Assembly: GCF_963662255.1 (NCBI RefSeq)
Contig: NC_085059.1
Coordinates: 12,433,234 to 12,497,233 of the forward strand
Source of the DNA: Cinclus cinclus
Lineage: Eukaryota > Chordata > Aves > Passeriformes > Cinclidae
Direction: 5' to 3'
DNA length: 64,000 nt
Shown: positions 60,713-64,000 of the stretch, piece by piece
Position numbering within the stretch: position 1 is the first letter of the stretch
Layout of the letters: each line of letters opens with the position of its first letter
The notes under the pieces: generated by a model
Told to the model about the DNA's origin: nothing
What the model saw: the letters and a program-made list of their open reading frames with translations, nothing else
Database searches by the model: none
Made by a program: the position numbers and the translations under genes

Positions 60713-62038
60713 TGAAAATACCAGAGGATTCCCTTCACTGCCTAGTTCTTCCTGGAATGCTTCTCCTCCAGTAAACCCCACCCAGGTCCTGGGCAAGGAA
60801 GGGCAGAGAAGAGCTTTTCAGCTGTTCACAGTGGGACCCTCCATGCCTGTTTCTGGTGTGTTTGTAGCCTCTAATTCATCTGCCATGCACATTCCTGCAG
60901 AGCAAGCACTCATGTTTTACTGCCTACATAAACAGGCTTGTTTGGTAGCTCCTGGAGAGGAAAACTATTTCTGCTATGTGCCCCCACAGCCTGGATCTGT
61001 CTGGTTGCCCTAGCCATGAAGTTGTCCTATCACCACTTGCACATTGCTTCAGACTGTTTGTACATTGCTTTTTAATTTACTGGGCTTTGTTCATGAAGCT
61101 CACCCCCTCAAAGAGGGGGCTGAAACCCCTAGACCAAGCATTAGAATCTGCTATCAGCGCCTTGAGCTGCAGCAGTAAGGTTTAATGTCATTTTACTTGT
61201 ACCTTGTCCAGCAGCTTAAGCTGTTTGTTACTAACAGGTTAATATTTTGAAGGAATTTGGAAGTGAATTTACAGTGAAATGCATCCTAGCCCAGAAATCG
61301 TTTACAGATGGATATGAAATTAGTAACTCCTTTCTATGTCTAACATATTCTGACCCTGATGAGTTGCTTATTTAATTGCCAGAGCAGTTAAGTGTGAATC
61401 TACCACAAGTTTCTGAGTCTGTCCCAGTTCCTTCACTGCAATGCTTTCACAGAGAAAATACACAGATCTGGGTAAGACAGTTGGAAATTCCTTCCTTTTC
61501 ATTGGTAGCATTATAAACCTGCTGTGGAAACTATGTAAAAACTGGTCAAAAGTGAGCAGTACTATAAAAAAAAAAAAAAAAGGTTTGGGGTTGAGAAGGA
61601 GGCAGAATCTAGAGTGTTCAGAATGACACAATCTCCCTGTTCCCCCTCTTGGCAGGGGGAAGATAACTCCTCATCACTAATCAAAACCACACTTATCTTC
61701 CTCTGACCAGCACTTTGTGAGTGGCTACAAGCCCAAGCTGGGACTCAGAGCAGCAGAAAGGATGGATCCCTTCCCAGTTTTCCATGTGTCACTGCTGCCT
61801 GTTACCAGTAAAAGGAGATGTTCTGCCAGCTGGGACGTGGAGGTGCGTGCACAGGTGTCAACAAACAGCGCTGTATTTGACAGCAGCAGGTGGAGATAAG
61901 AGCCCCAAGCCTCTCAGCCCATGGACAGCACATGGCAGCATGCTGGAAAGTACTTCTGAGAGTGAAGATGCCCCTGCCAGTGCCACTGTCCAAACGCAGC
62001 TTTGCTTTAGTGGTCCCAGCTCAGTCCAGTTTGGCAAA
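60713..62038. other. Spacer with A16 run
   Basis: A16 at 61566-61581 is the only simple repeat of note. No open frame above 113 codons and no supported gene. Confidence 0.6.
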
Positions 62039-62157
62039 AATCACAGAAACATAGAATGTTAGAACAGTTTGGGTTGGATGGGGCATTAAAACTCATCCAG
62101 TTCCAACCTGCCTGCCATGGGCAGGGACACCTTCCACAAGGCCAGGCTGCTCAAAGC
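62039..62157 (-). mobile_element. CR1 LINE, 3' fragment
   Basis: Reverse-complement CR1: 'aatcacagaaacatagaatg', 'gttagaacagtttgggttgg', 'atggggcattaaaactcatc', 'cagttccaacctgcctgcca', 'tgggcagggacaccttccac' and 'aaggccaggctgctcaaagc'. Moderately diverged, about 120 bases. Confidence 0.92.
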
Positions 62158-64000
62158 AGCAGAAGGAGCTGCAGCACAGGTTCACCTGTGCATAACCAGA
62201 GAGGTACCTCAGCCTGGCTGGGAGTGACTCACCTGCTCCCAGTCCATAGCTGGCACTAAGGATAAACTCATTTTAGGTGGCAGGCACTATGCTTCAGGGA
62301 CAAACACCCCATCACAACACACAAAGGAGGAGGGTACTGAGGGGCTGAGCAAACGTGGACTGTCCAGGATCCCTGTCCGTGCTGGGATCAATCACAGGTT
62401 TTTGGGCACCTGTCAGCAAGAGCCTCCAGTGTCCTGGACCCCTGGATGTGTCCACAGGGCATCTTCATGAAGTCTGTCCCAGCCCCCCTCCTCTAGGCCA
62501 GGAGCTGAATAAACTCTCCATAACACGTGGTTTCAGCTCCAGGTTCTGTGTTGTACAAAGACCATATCCAGTATTCTTCCTGAGTCAGCAGATGTTCTGA
62601 ATTTGGCATGGAAATGTGCTCCTCCCAGTTAAAGAGAATTCACATGATTAATGATTAATGCTGCTATCTGAATAATTACCTCATTCAGCCAGCTTTTCTT
62701 CTGGTTTTGCAAGAAAACGTGCATGAAAAATGAGGACTAAACCCTTTCTCTGTGTTCGTGTATATCTGGAATAATACTTCTTCTAAAAGGAAGAAAGCAA
62801 GTTTGAGAAAAATACCGATCAGTTTCCACAGTGCTTGTGCACACATGTTTTCTCCAACATTTATCCAGGATCATAGTCCCCGTCAAAATCCATTAGAGAC
62901 CTGGTGCTTGAGGAAAACCTTCCTCATGAAGAATGAGCATTGTTACATGCATTGAAAAATCTAAAGTTTCAGGTGTAGATTATCTGCGCTGATAACTATG
63001 CACACAATATTAAATTTCTAGAAGCAATTTCTAGACAAAAGCTCCCTTCAGCCAACTCAGTGATAAGGTTTCCTGTGTATATGTGCACGTACATAAGGGA
63101 ACATTGTTTTAAGTCCTTTTTGTGGAATATATTCATTTAGCAATGGGAATACCAATTTTTAAGGAAAAAAAGAAAATATTTATATTTTCAGCCAGTATCT
63201 TGGCATTCAGGATTTCTTGCTCATGAGCTACCAACATTTTCTATAGTTACTAGAACATGTAGACAAAATAAATTTCAAAAAAATCCAATCTTGCATTTAA
63301 AGAAGGCAGTGTAGCAAACCTGATGCCAATCTTGTCAGAAAGCATCAAAAACCGAAGCAAGGAACTGCCACCTACAGAAACCTAGCCTAGAGAGAATAAA
63401 ATTTGCTTTGGGCTGTAGTATAAACCTCAACCAGACGTATGTTTACAGTGGCCAAGGGCTAAGACATCTTTTTCAGAGCAGTCATGCCCCTGAAGTGCAA
63501 GAGGACATTTCTGATGGAATGGGTGAGCACAAGGAGAGCTGGTTGAGGATGGTGAGTAGCTGAGTAGCCAGGTGCTGTTCAGGTGTAAGACATTAGATTT
63601 ACTATTTGAAAGTGCCACAGAGGAGGTACAACAGCCAGGCTGGGCTCAAGATCAGGTATTCATGATTTAAAAGAGAGAGCCCAGCCTTCAGCCCCAATCA
63701 GAAAGGCATGTTACGAATCCCCAGAAAAGGGTTTGAGATGAAAACAAAAAATATCTTTATTCTGCTGAGTAGTTCTTTCTTATCACTTGTGGTTCTGGCT
63801 GAACAGTTGAAAGACTAAACAAAAATTATTGAGGAGGGTGAAAAGGAGCATCTTGCATAAAAGGAGGATAAACCAGATAAGGAATCTTCACTCTAGGAAT
63901 GACAGGACAGAGGGAGAAGCATGTAACAGATGTTTAAGAAAATTGTGACTATTACGTGGAAGGAACGGTTCGGGGGGCAATTGCTCATTGCTTCCCAAAA
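62158..64000. other. Spacer, nothing recognised
   Basis: Ordinary spacer to the window end, AT-rich from 62600. Open frames are at most 81 codons. No repeat or gene recognised. Confidence 0.6.

Noticed and set aside
1..64000. CRISPR arrays, operons, ribosome binding sites, rRNA or tRNA genes
   Set aside because: Searched by eye; none is present, and the content is clearly vertebrate nuclear DNA.

Overview
The window looks like noncoding DNA from a bird nuclear genome. Evidence seen directly: sixteen CR1 LINE 3' fragments with the typical tail (lines such as GGTTGGAAGGGACCTTAAAGATCATCTAG ending in ATTCTRTG repeats), one degraded endogenous retrovirus, a (CA)n and two ATATC/GATAT-type satellites, CpG-poor AT-rich spacer, and no long open reading frame (longest 190 codons, unsupported). 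CR1 also occurs in turtles and crocodilians, so 'bird' is an inference. I cannot name the species or chromosome.

Layout. 1-44430 is spacer with twelve dispersed CR1 fragments in both orientations and simple T-, A- and TTTG-rich tracts; I see no gene I can defend there, only two weak opposite-strand exon candidates near 18.2-18.7 kb. 44431-45569 is the best gene candidate: two exons on the + strand with good splice signals, compatible phase, a stop and a polyadenylation signal, encoding 196 residues in which the motif Y-[LF]-P-Y-Y-R-T followed by I-C occurs once per exon. I do not recognise the family. 45604-57659 is spacer with a (TATCA)n array, a 21-bp three-copy minisatellite, two CR1 fragments, an AT-rich stretch with many TAAT cores at 50.6-51.25 kb, and a (CA)16.

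57660-59370 holds a dead endogenous retrovirus on the + strand: gag-like capsid and coiled-coil sequence, an acidic aspartate tract, a retropepsin whose catalytic Asp codon reads Asn, and the region that leads into reverse transcriptase, where homology stops. Many in-frame stops and several frameshifts interrupt it. A CR1 tail follows at 59597. From 59771 to the end there is a compound GATAT satellite, one more CR1 fragment and spacer.

Nothing here works as a gene system. The two observations I would follow first are the duplicated-motif two-exon candidate at 44.4-45.5 kb and the protease-inactivated retrovirus.
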